Origin: Clostridia bacterium
Lineage (GTDB): Bacteria > Bacillota > Clostridia > Acetivibrionales > STF1-152
DNA length: 33,107 bases
Reading direction: 5' to 3'
Assembly (NCBI GenBank): GCA_028280575.1
Contig: JANQLN010000017.1
Coordinates: 1 to 33,107 of the forward strand
Below, in pieces: positions 32,826 through 33,107 of this stretch. The position numbers were made by a program, and so were the translations under genes. The stretch's first letter is position 1. Every line of letters starts with the position of its first letter. The notes under the pieces were generated by a model, which saw nothing but the letters and a program-made list of their open reading frames with translations, ran no database searches and was not told where the DNA came from.

Positions 32826-32905
32826 GCCGGCACAATTTTAATTGGCAGAGTATATAATTTGTAATGAGCAGGCTATGGGTTCGATTCCCATCACCGTCTC
32901 CGCCA
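32826..32905 (+). pseudogene. Degenerate tRNA-Thr(UGU)-like relic
   Basis: From 32840 the sequence matches a tRNA-Thr in order and spacing: D-loop ATTGGCAGAG, anticodon loop TTTGTAA (anticodon TGT), variable AGGCT and a perfect T arm ATGGGTTCGATTCCCAT. It begins GCCGGC, as many tRNA-Thr genes do. The anticodon stem (TATAA against TGAGC) pairs at only two positions, and the acceptor arms pair at about four of seven. After the T arm the tail reads CACCGTCTCCGCCA, whose last 11 bases look like the 3' end of a different tRNA (seven acceptor bases, G, CCA). A functional tRNA is unlikely; a decayed or recombined copy, or an old attachment site, fits better. Confidence 0.6.
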
Positions 32906-32972
32906 AAAATGCAACTACCTCAATTTTACTAATATCATAATATTTTTTATAATGTGACATAAGGCTGTCATG

Positions 32973-33001
32973 TTTCCTTTAATATAATATATTAAAGGAA
33001 A
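32973..33001. promoter_or_regulatory. Long perfect inverted repeat upstream of the gene at the window end
   Basis: TTTCCTTTAATAT (32973-32985) and ATATTAAAGGAAA (32989-33001) are perfect 13-bp arms around 3 nt. TATAAT (32983-32988) lies in the centre and could be a -10. A smaller repeat, TGACA (32955-32959) with TGTCA, lies just upstream. An operator-promoter is the likeliest reading. Confidence 0.55.
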
Positions 33002-33104
33002 ACGCTAGAAGGATAGAAAACAGTAGAAGTTAAACTTAATCAATCCATACTAAATGGTGGAGATTGCTGTGCATTTATAAAAAAAATAGGAGGAAAAATT
33101 ATTT

Positions 33105-33107
33105 ATG
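33105..33107 (+). CDS. Start codon of a gene continuing beyond the window
   Basis: The last three bases are ATG, preceded by AGGAGG at a usable, slightly long spacing and by the promoter-like palindrome at 32973-33001. Only the start codon is present, so the product is unknown. Confidence 0.5.

Noticed and set aside
32871..32905. 3' end of a tmRNA (ssrA) gene
   Set aside because: The CGTCTCC tail would suit a tmRNA acceptor stem, but three extra bases follow the T arm, no matching GGGGACG 5' end or tag reading frame is present, and the upstream part aligns with tRNA-Thr.

Overview
The window comes from a low-GC Gram-positive bacterium of the Clostridia. Supporting signs are AGGAGG-type ribosome binding sites, frequent TTG and GTG starts, a ribbon-helix-helix/MazF (EndoAI/EndoA) pair, an AbrB-type regulator, an FMN riboswitch ahead of a RibU-like ECF transporter subunit, CsaB/TagA cell-wall polymer genes and an SLH-domain surface protein. 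A relative of the cellulolytic/pectinolytic clostridia (Ruminiclostridium/Acetivibrio type) fits best, but this is inference. No rRNA, CRISPR array, transposase or phage gene is visible.

Layout. 1-1302: the tail of an unknown gene and a Gfo/Idh/MocA oxidoreductase, closed by a terminator. 1533-2862: a type II toxin-antitoxin pair and an exported coiled-coil protein. 2897-5898 (minus strand): a TagA-family glycosyltransferase overlapping by 4 nt a fused GT4-CsaB protein. 6072-6988: a YitT membrane protein. 7029-7188: a long inverted repeat. 7207-7516 (minus strand): an AbrB regulator and its promoter. 7678-8562: promoter, FMN riboswitch, terminator, ribU and a second terminator.

8589-21803 is a 13-kb co-directional cluster: a large exported/membrane protein, an ABC ATPase, an ABC-2 permease, a membrane-anchored coiled-coil/Gly-rich protein, a MoxR AAA+ ATPase, a DUF58 protein, a BatA-like VWA protein, a double-VWA membrane protein and a LURP-one-like protein. 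Most junctions overlap or are short. A REP-like palindrome sits between moxR and the DUF58 gene. This is the best candidate for an incompletely described system, probably an envelope-located MoxR/VWA chaperone-like machine tied to an ABC exporter.

21864-24553: an IclR regulator, KDPG aldolase and a PfkB kinase (probable 2-keto-3-deoxygluconate catabolism) with candidate palindromic operators. 24602-25198: a hairpin and a lone exported protein of unknown function. 25245-28439: an arsenic operon, arsR (apparently starting at CTG), arsC, acr3, an ArsP/YraQ-type permease and a small CxxC thioredoxin-like protein. 28561-32820: a strong promoter with a built-in inverted repeat, a leader of about 250 nt, and a 1292-residue SLH-domain surface protein. 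SLH domains bind pyruvylated secondary cell wall polymer, so the csaB and tagA genes earlier in the window plausibly help make the anchor for this protein. 32826-32905: a degenerate tRNA-Thr-like relic. The window ends on the start codon of another gene preceded by a strong ribosome binding site.
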